Assembly (NCBI RefSeq): GCF_004664715.2
Contig: NC_051084.1
Coordinates: forward strand, 57,097,334 to 57,161,333
Length of the DNA stretch: 64,000 nucleotides
Direction: 5' to 3'
Origin: Peromyscus leucopus
Taxonomy: Eukaryota > Chordata > Mammalia > Rodentia > Cricetidae
A model generated the notes under the pieces. It saw only the letters and a program-made list of their open reading frames with translations, did no database searches and had not been told where the DNA came from. Shown here in pieces: positions 11,586 to 24,995 of this stretch (position 1 is its first letter; every line of letters begins with the position of its first letter). The position numbers and the translations under genes were made by a program.

Positions 11586-12754
11586 GTGTAATGGAACGAA
11601 CTTGGATGTGCAGATGGAACAAAACATATTGAAGTCTAATAGTCATGTTAGATAAACGATAGTCAGAACCCTTAAAATAGATTTTATATAGTATTTTTAT
11701 GGCATTAATTTATGTAATATACTCAAATTGTGTAGACTTTAACTCTTATTCTAATTTTCCATTTAAAAGTATTCTATAATTTTGGGGGATTGTATTTACA
11801 TTAATAAAATAGTTATCTATTATCAACAGTGTCCAAAAATGATTGCTATTTAAATCTCTACTAACATTAAATGAAATTTAAAATCTAGTCCTCAGACCTA
11901 CCAGCCATATTTCTGGAACTCCATAGTCAAATCTGGTTAGCGACCACTGCACCAGACAGTGAAAATAAGGGGCAATTCTGTCATCACAGAAATTTCTAGG
12001 TGGATGTTTTTGCTCAATAAAAATGATTTAACAGATATATTTTGGGTACCTCCTGCACACAAAGCACCTGTGGAGTTCATTATAGCCGACAAAAGAAATA
12101 AATGAAGTGATTTTAGCATCCTAAAATATATCATCTTGGAAGTGGTACATGCACAGCTAAATGCTTTCAGTCCACTGTGAGAAATGCTAAATTTATGCAC
12201 TCAGTGAGGCACTGAGAGATGCTTTGTGGAGAAAGGGACATTTAAGCACAAAGGAAACGTGTTATATTGTAAGTGCTACACTTGAAGTTTTTAGAACAGA
12301 TTAAAGGAAAGTCAGACTAAAGCCAAGAGGCCTGGGACAATCGCCATGATGCCAAGGAGGCGGAGAGAAAGAAGCATCGGAAGTGACTATGGGAGGCAGA
12401 TGGACTCCAAGTATACTGAGAAGGCAGAGCAGCTCAGTTCAGCAGCTGACGGGATGAAAGAGAGGAGGAAGCTTAAGAAAGAGACTATGGAAGTCAGGTT
12501 GCAATGAAGGATGCCCAGTGTGCTACACCCCAAATCCAGCACCTGAGGGAGAGTCCTGAGGGACAGATGATGCCATCAGTTTGCCTTGGAGGTACATGAG
12601 CACATCGAGTTGTTATCACAAGCCAGGGCGGTATATTTAAACCAAGCTCAGGTAAGAAACCTGAGGTAGAGAAAAGAAATTCTTGTTACTTTTTTCCCCT
12701 TTTGTATGTTACCTATATTAACCCTGGATTCAAAATGGCCTATGTACGTACATC

Positions 12755-12757
<3 letters not shown>

Positions 12758-12807
<50 letters not shown>

Positions 12808-12838
12808 AAAGAAAAGAAAAGAAAAGAAAAAGAAAAGG
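12758..12838. repeat. Poly-A and (AAAAG)n tract
   Basis: About 36 A residues pass into AAAAG-type repeats. The apparent long minus-strand open frame over it is a by-product of the T/C run. Confidence 0.95.
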
Positions 12839-13409
12839 GAACTTTACATTTACAAGAAAGAAGAAAGATTGTTTTAAGTAAGATATATAGAAGATAGAAA
12901 AGTATGAGTGTGGGATATTTGGGTGTGAACATTAATTCTGTGAGGCTGGTGTATTGGAAATTAAATTAGAGTCATTACAGATTAGAGTTGCACTGAGCAC
13001 CCTTTCATCATAGCGAGCACACTTACCTTTGTCCTACCGAGCTGCAGAGCCATGGGAGAAAGAGTTTTAAGTAGTGAGTTAGCATCTCTATCCATAGTTC
13101 TTCTGCTCAGATAGCAGGAATACTTGAACTCTGGGTCCTCTTCATTCCTCTAATTATTTAGTTACCTCCTGGGTTGACTTTGCCGCTTCAATTGTTTTCC
13201 TCTTCAGTCCAACCATCATTTCCTAACGCCATCATGGTGCGGTTTCTTTCGCTTCCCCAAAGGTCTTTGCCATCTAGTCTATGTGAAAGCAAATTAGTCT
13301 GAAGGTTGAAAACTGAAGCATACCATCCTTTGCCTGGATATTTGCAGCCCCAGAACCTACAGTGTCCCTCTGTCCCCTCACACCATTGTTCCACCCTGTC
13401 TATCCTGTT

Positions 13410-13570
13410 GTCCTTCATGTCCCACTGTCACTTACTGCATTTGTATGCATGGCTCCCTCTGCCTGGAGCACTCAATGGACCTCACACTGACCATCTCAGT
13501 CAAATGTCACTTCTTCCAAAAGTCCCGCCCCCTTTTAGAGTGAAGTGGAATTTTCATTTAATGTGTGAAA
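13410..13570 (+). mobile_element. Possible L2 LINE relic
   Basis: 'atggctccctctgcctggagcactc' followed by 'gtcaaatgtcacttcttcc' resembles the 3' part of the ancient L2 LINE. Divergence is high. Confidence 0.4.
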
Positions 13571-15525
13571 TGGTTTCCCTAATTGTAGTTAATTTTTCCT
13601 CAGCTTCCTCCCTTTGACTAAAAGAACCAGGAAGCAGTCTGCTATCCTTCTGCACTACTGGTTTTCTTTAGCTCAGGCTAGCAAAGTGCAGGGGTAAGCC
13701 AGTGAGCTTTGGTCCCCAATTCAGCAGAATAAGTACTTGGGTAAGTGGCCAGGGTAGAAAGAAAGATTAAGGGAACGGGGGATGAACAGATGTTTAACCT
13801 GATGTTTTGAGTTATGGGGAAAAGTAGGACAAGTCTCCCAGATTACATCTGGACATGAGTGGCTATGACTACTTGGCTGATTGTGGCTGCTGGAATTGAT
13901 ATCCCCACTGTTAAATGAGCTACTTGGGGAAGGAAAGGTGCAGAGAAGCTGCTCCACCCTTACTTAAGTTTGACCTTTTCCGGGTGAGTTATTTTGTTTC
14001 TTTGTATATATGATACACATATATGATACACTCCAACCTATGGATCTCTACCATTCCCATGACAGATTCAAGGATAAAACCCGTTTTTTGAGTACCAGAA
14101 AGGGACACTGACTCAGTATAACATATGTGCCCTGTGTTACAACTGGTACTTTTAAGGAGTTAGGAAGACATTGTTTTTACTATTGATAGGGGTAAGGACA
14201 GGGTACCCTGGCTAGATGACTCTTTTTTCATTTAGTGACCCCCGTGGACTTTTATTTTCTCATCTAGAGTTAACATATAATAAAGGGGATGTTTGGATTC
14301 TGAAGAAAAAAATCAAGTTTATTTGCCTCTTTGTTTTCCTACATGGTATATTAGAGTAGTGTGCAACTCTAATTCATAGTTGGGGAAATTAAATGGATTC
14401 AGGGATAAGATTCTAAATGAGGGCTAAAAGGTGAAAATTGCTATTAATTTTGGAATTATCTAAAGAGAGCATTGCACATAGCATTGATGACCATGCAGAG
14501 AACATTCAGAATATGGACACAGGAAAATGGCACACATATTAGGTGGATGCCAGAGAGAAGAGAGCTAAGATCCTGAAGAAAGGAATTCCCAGTAGATAAG
14601 TCCCAGTCTAAAGTGCTGCAGGGGAAGGCCACTGAGTTCAGGCTGAGTTAAACATTTTAGCAAAACCTTGGGGAGATGAAGAAGATGCCATTAGAGAGCA
14701 GGCTAATGAAAGAAATATCAGCTACCAAATCTTTCGTTATGCAAAGACCTCATAGAATGAAAACAATAACTTGTGCTTTAGTGAGAATCTAGAAAAAATG
14801 CACAAACACTAATTCAGAGGCAGAAGGATGTCATGAATGACGATGTTTAGAAAGCCCAAAGAAACTTCGGAGGAGTTAGGACTCTAGGACCCAAACTTTA
14901 CTGATAACTCCACCTTGTCTATCACCACAAGGAACCCTCTTCGTGGTAGCCTCAGGGCCTCATCTGTAATGGAGATAGAAGAGAGGTAACCTGTGTGTGA
15001 TGACATGTGCAATTCTGAAATATTAATCTTTGAAGAAAAAATATAACTTAAAGACCTAATGTGTGCAATCTCATTTTTCATCAACTAAATATTGAAATGT
15101 AAAGTGGGTTCCAAAATTCTGAAGTAGAACGTACAGTGTTGAATCTCATTATTTCATGATTCATTATACAGACTCAGCAGGTTATACATTTGTATACACA
15201 CACACACATATACATGTAACAACAATTAATGGAAAAAGAGACCATGAATTTGAAAAAAAACAAAACAAAACAAGGAGAAGTATGCAGATGGGAAGGTTGG
15301 ATGGAGAAAAGGGAAGGGGAAAGGGGTGTAATTATATAATAATCTCTAAAAGAAATGATTAAAATAATAATTCAGTATATAATATTTAAAATTTTCCTTT
15401 CTGTCTCTTTACTCTGTAAGTAAATTGAGATTATAAAAGCAGTATGGCATAAAGATCAAATCAATATGCTTTCATAAAGTAAACCATGACTACAATGGTT
15501 ATTCCTGAATGATGAAATAAAATGT

Positions 15526-15573
15526 ATCTTGGGCTCAGTGGTAGAGCAGCTGCCTAGTATTGCTGGACTGGTA

Positions 15574-15576
<3 letters not shown>
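15526..15576 (+). mobile_element. ID SINE fragment
   Basis: 'gggctcagtggtagagcagctgcctag' matches the tRNA-derived head of rodent ID elements. It runs directly into a (GT)n tract. Confidence 0.65.
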
Positions 15577-15631
<55 letters not shown>

Positions 15632-15638
15632 TGTGTGT
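15577..15638. repeat. (GT)n microsatellite
   Basis: A nearly pure GT tract with one C interruption close to its 3' end. It yields open frames of repeated Cys-Val or His-Thr, which are not genes. Confidence 0.97.
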
Positions 15639-15992
15639 ATGCATATTTCTCAGTGCTTCAGTGCTATTAATAATTGCAAAACAGAACTGGTTTACTGGAA
15701 AATTAACATCTATAGGGTCAATAAATTTTTTGTTAACATATTTTAGTGTGTCCATTTATTTGAAAACTCCATTGTCGCCTCAAAGCCTGTACACTAAGAA
15801 GCTTTCCAAAAACCCACAAGGGTTTGGAGACTATTAAATGAGACCTGATGGTTTCTTTATAAGCACATATCTAACATGTCAGTTAACTCCATTATTTACA
15901 GAAAGGAAATAATTCTGCATCTGGATGCGTTTGACGAACGCCTATTGCCAGCATTTGAGAACATAAACTCTGCTGACATTCACATATCTGTA

Positions 15993-16048
15993 TTTAAATT
16001 CCAGCACCTTATGAAATATGCCCAGAGGATTATCTTATATCAATGGTG
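15993..16048 (+). repeat. First member of a 56-bp segment pair
   Basis: Matches 17184-17239 at 49 of 56 positions without gaps, including a 27-base identical core. The nature of the unit is unknown; similarity fades outside it. Confidence 0.8.
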
Positions 16049-17183
16049 TGGAAAAGGACTCCTGCGGGCGACCTGGCATTCAACCAATGTCCACTGAATG
16101 CCACAGGTACAGTAAGATGACCCACCCAACCCTATAATGTTTGTATCCCAGAACTGCATGCTATAGGTTTGCTTAGTAAGTCACTTAGAAAGACCTTGCT
16201 CTATAAAAAAAAAAAAAAGGTCTGTCCAATAAGCAGTTGATGGAACCATTTTAGTAAAATGCTTTGTAAATGGAGTTGAAGAAGAGACTTCAAAAATGTT
16301 GCTGATGCATTGCTTCCTCAGTATGACTCATGAATTATAAAACTATTCAAAACAGCGATTTCATGATGCGCATGTTTCCTAAAGCAAAAAGAAAACGTCG
16401 AAGCCCAGTTTGTAGGCTGCCTCCCAGTGCTCTGCTTCCCAGCATCCTGCTCTAAAGCTTTTCTCTCTGTTCTCTGTGACATGCAGGCACCACTAGCAGA
16501 CGCTGCTCTCTCAGTCTTCAAGGAGTGGCCTTCTGGGAACAGCCGAGCTTTGCAAGATGCATATCCAATGAGTACAGACACTTGCAGCATTCAGTAGGTG
16601 CAAAGTCAGCTTTACTACTTGCTCTGTTTATTCTTTCCTAATGATCACTATGTGAGAATGTAACCTTCTGTTGTACAATCAAATCAGTAACACTCTGAAG
16701 AAATGCCCCAAGGAAAAAGGGATGTGTTAGGGAGCTGATTTCTGTGACTCGGAGGTAAATTGTTTTGTTCCTTGAGCCTGTGTTTTTAACAGATCCTGAC
16801 AATTTAAATGAAAATATTCCTTATCTGCCGGAACAAAGATCTGAGCAAAATCTTCCTCAGTTTCACATGTAAGAATTCAACTATGTATCATGATCAATTC
16901 AAGGCTTCATTAGATACTACATGATAATTTCAAAACACTGTACATTTTTTAATCAAATGACATTTACTATTCAGTAGTTGGAGAATGACAAAGCTGTGTG
17001 ACTTAGGTATCAAATTTCTCATGCAGTTAAAATATAAGGAAAATGATAGTTCATTGCACTACAGAAACTTAATTACTCACAAAAGATTATATGGCCAAAT
17101 TTTCCAAAATATGTCTTTTTTCCCTGATACCATTGAATTATTCACAGAATGTAATATTCAAAATAGCAGTCACATTCCTGTAC

Positions 17184-17239
17184 TTTAAATTCCAGAATCT
17201 TATGAAATATGCCCAGAGGATTATCGGATGCCGATGGTG
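17184..17239 (+). repeat. Second member of a 56-bp segment pair
   Basis: Direct-orientation partner of 15993-16048, 1.2 kb downstream. I do not recognise it as a known SINE, LINE or LTR. Confidence 0.8.
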
Positions 17240-20200
17240 CAGAATATTTTGAGCACAATTCAATTTTGCTTGGTTTTGTTGAAGTGCAAGTCATTGTCGT
17301 TATTCAGAGGCTGCTGCCATTTTGTCCTGGCAGACATGAAGTCCTCTATACACAGGCAAGGTGAACACTCTAGAAAACAGAAAGGAAAAAAAAAAGCAGG
17401 AGCCAAACACAGTGACATTAAGATCCTCCATGCTTTACTGGGCTTCTGTTGGCTTTTCATGTTCTCACTGTCAGTCAAAACTACACATTGTGTAAATATT
17501 CTTGCTTGTGCATGAAAAGAACAGCTTATGCAATAACTGTACCAACCAAGTAGAATTAGTACTTATTTAATTACCAGAAAAAAAAAACCCTCATTTTAGA
17601 AAGTCTAAAACCAAATGCTATGTAATGCATTCATATATCAAATTGGTAATTATCAGTAATGTAACTGATAATCATTTAAGTACATAGAGTCTTATTTCTT
17701 TCACTGTGCATACAAATGTGTGTTTATATGTTATACACCAGTGAATTATTGGCTATATGGAGCCTTATTTTATCACAAAGATACATTCATATGCTACATA
17801 AATGTTATCAGAAAAATACACAATTTTTTTTTTACTTTCTACATAGCCAGATAAATGTCAATTCTGTTGCTGATTTGTTATGTAGAGGTATTAGATAACA
17901 TTTGGTTTTGAAATTTTAAAATGTAAATTTTGTATGTGTATATATATACATATATGTGTATGTTTATATATGCTTTTATACATAATGGCAACATATTATA
18001 TATATACCTTAATTTTGTGACACAAAATTTAAGAATATAATATGTAAACTATCTGTTATATAACATTTGTCACTGATTCAGATCATTATATTTCAGAATT
18101 ATAAGCAACATAATTTTATGTGATTGATTTTTTTCTAGTGTTAGATAGCCTACTTTAATCCCATTGGATTTTTGTTTCTGTGTGCATCTTTACTTTTACT
18201 TTGCTTTGTTTTGTTTGATAGTATTGAGGATTGTTCTTAGGGCTTCATATAATTTAGGCAAATGTTTACCAAAGCCCTTTATCATCAGCTTTCTTCCCTT
18301 TTTAATTTAAATATGTCTATATACAATTCTTCTTGTGGCCATGAATAGAACGGTGTCAGGAATTAAATAAATGATAAGCCAATCCTTACAAACTAGGTAA
18401 AAGTGAATATCACTTTTTCATAGAAAATTTTTGCTTTCTCTATTTAATTTTTGCATAGAATAATGAAGGAGTTTGCATTATTTGAGTGCAGGTCATCTAA
18501 TAATGGAGGCAGATACACTCTATGAAACAGAAGAAATGAAATTTCAAATTGTGAATCCTGTAAGAATTAAACATTTAAAAAGTTAATAAGCAACTGATGT
18601 GCTTATGCCCTTGATAAGAGAGAACATCAGCCGTGAGTGCTCCCTTCTTAGTTGTTACAGGAAAGGAAGATCTTCAAGAAGCAGTCTACTTATGTGAGGT
18701 GAAGAGTGAAAGTTACATCCTGGGCACAATTGTTTCGAGACCCATTCTCTCTTCTTAAAGCCACATAGCCTTCTGATTTTTTGATTAGAAATCGTCTGAC
18801 CTAGACTACAGTGCTGTGTGCAACATGTCCTCAAGATAGTCATATGATCACATTCAAGTCTTGGTTTGCTCTTTACAGAATGGAAGTAGCATCATTTTAG
18901 TATTTTTGAGTGTGTGGGAGGGAGTAATAGATGAAATATTTTATGCTTTATATTTCCTGTTTGCAAATTATTATTAAGTCAGGCAAGTATGTTGAATTAA
19001 TATCTTCGTTGAATGAAATTTCATACTGAGTTTTAAAATCACTCCTCAAAATAAAATTTAAGAAACCCACACATTGCTAATTAGCAGCTATGGATAGATA
19101 AGTAGATAAGGAAAAAAAACTGAGAAAAGATGGAAGATAGATGTCGCAAGTATTTGACACATAAATTATGATTACATATGAGAATACATATTGGTAGGAA
19201 TGCATAAACATACGATCTATGCATTTGAAAATACACAGACCTAAGATGCCTATGTATACAATCTCATTGCTTATGTATCATGACTTTCACATTTACATGT
19301 TCCAGTCATATAAATTGATCTGCGTTTGAAATGACAGTTGTCTTATAGTCATCCTCATTTTCCAATCTACGAAGTCTGTCAGAAATAGAACACAAGTTCT
19401 CTGAAGACTTACTCTTGTTGTCCCCCAAAGTCCTACTTTAAGAACCAGCACTCAATAATGCTTACGATATAGAGCAATTGAGACTCTCACAAATCATAGT
19501 TACTTTAAAGATGGTATCTTTTCCTCTGGAGGAGTTTATCACTTCAACATTTAATCTTCAATGGATTTTATTGTCTTACATTTGTAGGTATAAATAAAGC
19601 TAATTAAATTGCAATCAATTATTTATAGTCTACTGCAAGAGTTTATTCAAAATAGATAGGCTGATAATTTCTAACCTTTTAATGTGTAAATTACAGTATA
19701 TGTTGCAAACAAAACACACATAGACACAGTGCATGCATATAACAGTTTCATAAAAAAGCAGGCAAAGACTAACTTTGAAATGAAATTTTATCATCTATAA
19801 ACAATAGCTGAGTATGTCTTATGAACTCTCAGTTATAAACTAGTTAGAAAAAATTGGATCATTAATCAGTTTAAAATATAAAATTGGTGTTCAGTCATGC
19901 TGAAAAATTGGTTTGAGTTATTTAAGGGTAAATACTATGTTATTTTAGTTTGCCTTTCCCTAATGTGGAAGACAATGCTGAGTGTAGATAGTATAGATAG
20001 TCCAAAAATGCTTATTTTCTTATTTACAGTAATCTATTGACAGCTGAAGAGTTCAGGTTCATACATTTCATTTGTAGTTTTTAATCATTTGAAAGGAATA
20101 TATCTTACCACACAGATGCAGTTTTTCCAGTCCAATAATTTGTAGAAATATGGAGCAATTGCTGTCCTTACATTATGGACTCCTTTGGTCAATACAGAAC

Positions 20201-20348
20201 AACTCCTACCAACAAATACCTGTGATGTTTACTTGGACACCTTGTGAGATAAAAAGTTAAACCCAGTCATCAAAATGCTATTGTTTTCTTAAACTTCATA
20301 AACAAACATACACACACCCCTGTTTCGTTTTCGATCTTTTTCTTACAT

Positions 20349-20381
20349 ACACAGACACGCACACGCACACGCACACGCACA
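20349..20381. repeat. (CACACG)n short tandem repeat
   Basis: An imperfect hexamer repeat rich in CpG for this region. Confidence 0.9.
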
Positions 20382-20969
20382 TACATACCCCTGAAGAAAC
20401 AGGCTTTGTAGGTATATCAGAATATATGTCGCAGCAAAAGAACATCTCTTAAAGCAAAGGAAATGGGAACAAGCTTACGAAGGATTTTTTTTCCAAATTC
20501 ATTAGGCAGGTATATCACTCTCCTTTCCCTGGAGAAGAGTGAATGATGGTGTGAAGGAGGGCTGAAAGAGGCTAACAATATTATCCTAGTGAAAGAGCCT
20601 CTATAAAGAAAGAAGAGTTATAGGTATACATTTTCTCTCTTAGAATTCTGATCCTGAATTCTCTGGCCCTATTCCTCAGAATGTCATTAAACAAGCATAC
20701 CATTGAAGGCATGCTTTATCTAGTCATTGAAAGTTTGACATTCTGGTAAGAGACGTCAAAGAGGTTGAGTCTTGATGTAAGGCTGTCGTTTCTCCTTTAC
20801 TTTCACTGGTTGCACTTTTCAAAAAAAAAGCTAGAGATGAAAAGAAACAGACAAAAAGAAACCAAGAGAGGGAGGCAAGAATGTGCAGAGATAGAACATG
20901 AGCATAGGTTAGTTTATTTTGCTCTCATGTTCTCTATCTATGTATAGCTGAATTTTTCTCCATTACTAC

Positions 20970-20970
<1 letters not shown>

Positions 20971-21009
<39 letters not shown>
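20971..21009. repeat. (AC)n microsatellite
   Basis: About 19 uninterrupted AC units. Confidence 0.97.
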
Positions 21010-21010
<1 letters not shown>

Positions 21011-21959
21011 CACAAAGTTGCCAACTACTTCATTGCCCAAATTTTCAGCACATTATTTAGAAGAGGGTTAATCTACTTTATTATTAGATCTTAATTAAGG
21101 GAAAGGAAATAATATCCCCAATAGATTATTGTGGAGCAGAATTTAGTAAGGCAAAATGTATGCAAAATTATTGTTTCTATAATGAACAAGAAGAAGCCAG
21201 GACCCTGGGCCAACTGGTACAGACCTAGCACAAGTTTTCAATTTTCAAATATTAACTGTGTACAGTAGTCTTAAGAAACAGGAGCTACCCATTCTGTTTT
21301 TATAAATGTTTTATACAAAAGCTAGAACATAGCAAGCAGCAGAGAGAGAGGAGATCAGTAGTTTTGATCATGGCTGAGCATTATAATCACATGGGAGTTT
21401 TTTTCACTGAATCAATAAGCAGTCACTCAAAAGCCATTAAGTGGGATTGATATCAGTCATAGTATCTGTTATTGTGAACTAGTATCAATACTAATTACAA
21501 CATTGGTTGACTTTGATACCCATGTATTTCTAGTTTCTTTGGCCTATCTTGAAGGAATGTAGATACTCTCGTTCTAACTACTCAAGACCAAGCATTTAGT
21601 TACCTTTTCAGTAATGTTGCCAAACTAAGAATTTGCCTGAGTCATGTCCTCTAGAACTCAAATAATTATTTCAGTATTCAGCAATGTCAAAGAAAGCTAA
21701 AAAACATGACTTTTTTAAGATGGGCAGAAGCCTATTTATTTTCCAAAAATTCATACAGTGAAGTTTTGGGATTTAAGTTACAATATTTACATCTTAGAAC
21801 TGTAAATAATTTATATGTCTAATTTTATAGCATTTTCAAAATCTAATAAATTTTCTATTATTTGATTTTTCACAGTTCCAATTTAATATGGAATAATTAA
21901 GCTGTCAAGATTTTTTTCCATACTGACAAAATAGTAAATGTGGTCGACTTTATATGTGT

Positions 21960-22318
21960 CTTACTCAGTGTTCTATTGCTGTGAAGAGACACCAAGACCA
22001 TGACAACTCTTATAAAAGAAAGCGTTTTGTTGGGGCTGGCTTACAGTTTCAGAGTCCATTATTGTCATGGCAGCTCACAGGCAGACATGGTATTGGAGAA
22101 AGAGCTGAGATTTCTACATGTTCTACATCCTGATCCACAGCCAGCAGGAAGAAAAAGACACTGAGCCTGTGTTGGGCTCTTTGAAACCTCAGAGCCTACC
22201 TCCCAGTGACACACTTCCTCCACACATTCTAATCCTTTCAAATAGTACCACTCGGTGAGGACTAAACATTCCAAACTGTGAGCTTATGGGAGCCATTCTC
22301 ATTCAAACCATGACATGC
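21960..22318 (+). mobile_element. Rodent ~350-bp interspersed repeat
   Basis: 'ctattgctgtgaagagacacc', 'ggggctggcttacagtttcag' and 'tgacacacttcctcc' mark a very common rodent repeat (family name not certain). This is the best preserved of several + strand copies in the window. Confidence 0.7.
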
Positions 22319-22662
22319 TATGTGGATTCTATTAAAACCAAATATTTGGCTTTATGACAATTATAAATAATACATAAAGAAATGGAAATAGCTGTATTTC
22401 AGTAAAATTATTTAAAAAAAAAAACAAAAACAAACACTCAATGGACTCAACTCAAACTGCAGGCCATTGTTTACTGACCCCTAGAATAATACATACCTTT
22501 TTTTAAGATTTAAAAGAATATATAATTCCTTTGGAATTCTCCCTTATAAAATAGGCAAACTATTTTTGATTTTGTTTTGTCTATTTCCTCCTCTATTTTC
22601 TTTAGCATTTTAATAATACCTAATTTAGATTTCCTACCATTTAGCTCTAATCTCTAGATAAT

Positions 22663-22745
22663 TTGTGCCCCCATCCCCCCACCCCCACCTTCTTACCCCT
22701 ACCCCCACCTCCCCATTCCCCCTACCCTTGCACCCCCCACCACTT
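22663..22745. repeat. C-rich low-complexity tract
   Basis: Repeated CCCCCACC-like units; the minus strand is G-run rich. Confidence 0.85.
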
Positions 22746-22914
22746 CTTTCCTTTCTCCTTTGTTACTAGTCAAATCTTCCAGCCTCTTTGCATATGTAAC
22801 AATGTTTATGGAGAGTTGGGAATTTCATCAATGAAAATGCAGTATTTTTTCAGACCATGCTCTCTCTATTCAACAGAAAGTATTCTGTTCCTGTAATAAC
22901 TAACTTTTTTAACA

Positions 22915-23640
22915 CAATTTCTTTATTGATTCTTTGGGAACTTCACATCATGAGCTGCTCACCTCCCAGTCTTCCCATATCTTCCTCTCACCCCTGCAGC
23001 ATGCCCCCCCCCCAAGATAATTTTTAAAAATTCAAACCAAAGCAAAACAAACAGACAAACAAAAGAAAGAGAAAAAAATCTTCTTCACTTCTCCTTCTTT
23101 CCTGCCTCTCCAAAACCTCTTCATCCTGGTGGCATTGGAAGTGGTGTGTCACATAGTATACCCTTTTGTCCAATCAGCTTTGCTAGCAAGTGTTCATTGT
23201 AATGAGTCACTGGTCTGGTTCAAGGCCTCGGGATTCTAGCACACCATCATCACTGGATCCTCACCAAAACTTCTCTCTGATATCCGCAGGCTGATTCGAA
23301 TCATGGAGATCCTGTTGGTAGTAATCTACAGGACCGGTCCCTTCATGAGCTCCAGCAGGTCCTAGATGGTGTAGATGTTAGGGTGGGGCAACCCAAGTCT
23401 TGGCTGTGGGCATGGGTGGTAGCTGAGCTGCTCAATCCTGGCCGCTACGGCCACCCATCTAGGGCAAGGGAACAGAGTCAGCACCCCTATGCCCATGCCT
23501 TCAGGGTTAGTTCTTTCTTGCCTATGATGAGGGGTGGGGAGATCTCTCCTGAGTGCAGGGGCCAGCTTTCCTGGTAAGGGTCAGGGCCAGCTTTCTTGCT
23601 TGAGCGTCCAGCAAGAAGCAGGGTCAGAATAGCTAACTTT
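22915..23640 (-). mobile_element. Probable rodent interspersed repeat, perhaps LINE-1-derived
   Basis: A T-rich start, then phrases such as 'ggttcaaggcctcgggattc' and 'cactggatcctcacca', which I recall from a dispersed rodent sequence. Type, strand and ends are uncertain. A C run and a purine-rich CAAA tract (about 23005-23075) lie inside it. Confidence 0.35.
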
Positions 23641-23644
23641 TTCT

Positions 23645-23935
23645 CACTGTGATAAATCCTTGACAGAAAAAGAAAAATAAGACAAAGTATTTATTTTGGC
23701 TGATTTCAATGGTTTCATTCCATGGATGTCTAATCCCTTTGCTAGGACTGTTCATTAGGCTGGACATCATAACAGGGAAGCATAAAGCAGACTTGCTTAC
23801 CTCCTGGAGACCCAAAAGCAGAAAATGAGGTGGAGGAAAGCCTAAAGACCAGATACCTTTCAAAGAGAGATCCCACTGAACTGCTTTTCCCACCTTGATC
23901 ACATCTTCATCAAATTCTGAATCCAAAGTGAATGA
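23645..23935 (+). mobile_element. Degenerate copy of the ~350-bp rodent repeat
   Basis: Has the same general order as 21960-22318 ('cactgtgataaatccttgac', 'tttattttggctga', then the 'gaccttgatcac'-like end), but heavily diverged. Confidence 0.4.
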
Positions 23936-24812
23936 AGTCCCTTGGAAAGATAAGAAGAGTCCCTTAAACCAGTTACCCCTTAAATATTATATCCACCTGT
24001 TCTGAACTAAGCCTTGCACACATGATCTTTTACAGGGATACTCCATATACCTTTCCTTCTTGCCTATTCAAATATATTCAAGGATTGTGTGTTTTCATTC
24101 CAATTGGGGACTGATCTTGGACAGGGCATTTTGGTTTTTTAGTAGGATTGTGCATTAGACAGAGAAGACCAGCTGTAGCCAACTTATGAGACTGCCATGC
24201 TGCCTTCTGCACTAAGAGGGCTTTGGTAGCCAACTTAAATGTAGTAAAGGTTTACTTTAACTCACAGCTAGAGTCAGTAGTTGCTTGGTACTTGATTTGT
24301 GACCTATGGCAAAATAGTACATTTTAATAGGAGAATGTAAAGGATGGGTTGCCCTATAGTGACTATATATAGTCTCATAATAAGTATTCAAATCATATGA
24401 CATTAATAGTCTAGCTTCCTTGCACCTATGTTCTATCTCCTAATGCTTTCTCTTGCTTGCAATGGTGCTGTGAGCTAGAAACCAAACCTTTAGACATGGA
24501 TCTTTAACAGGCACATCATCCTACTACAGAGTCTGCTCAATGTTCTTTTTTCATTATTTCACTTACAGACTTTGAATGGACAGCATATATATGGCTCTCC
24601 TGTTAGCTCTGAGGATATAGGAAATGTATCTGTGACTTTCACTGGGTTTCTCACTCAGTAATCCAGATTGCTTGCCAACCTTCAATCTGTCAACTGTCTT
24701 CATGGGAATAGAGTGGCTGCTCAAAGTTTCCTTGCCAGGCATTGGTTTGAAGTACTAGAAAAGATTTAGAAAATTATGCTTCTGTATTAAAAATAAAAAC
24801 TTACCACATGCA

Positions 24813-24814
<2 letters not shown>

Positions 24815-24857
<43 letters not shown>
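24815..24857. repeat. (TG)n microsatellite
   Basis: About 21 uninterrupted TG units next to a B3-like SINE. Confidence 0.97.
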
Positions 24858-24859
<2 letters not shown>

Positions 24860-24995
24860 AAGTACCAGGGAACATATGTGCAGGTCAGAAAGAACTTGTA
24901 GAAGTCTATTCTCTCTACCATGTGAATCTCCAATATCTACCTCATGTCATCTGTCTTGGAAGCAAGCACCTTTACCCACTCAGCCCCATCAGTGA
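24858..24995 (-). mobile_element. B3/B2-like SINE, reverse orientation
   Basis: 'accatgtgaatctcc', 'catctgtcttggaagcaagcacc' and 'tttacccactcagcc' are the reverse complement of a B3/B2 SINE head region. The adjoining (TG)n tract is a common partner of such elements. Confidence 0.6.

Noticed and set aside
12648..12932. Phe-rich minus-strand open frame
   Set aside because: Translation of the poly-A/(AAAAG)n tract.
15456..15837. His-Thr and Cys-Val repeat open frames
   Set aside because: Produced by the (GT)n microsatellite.
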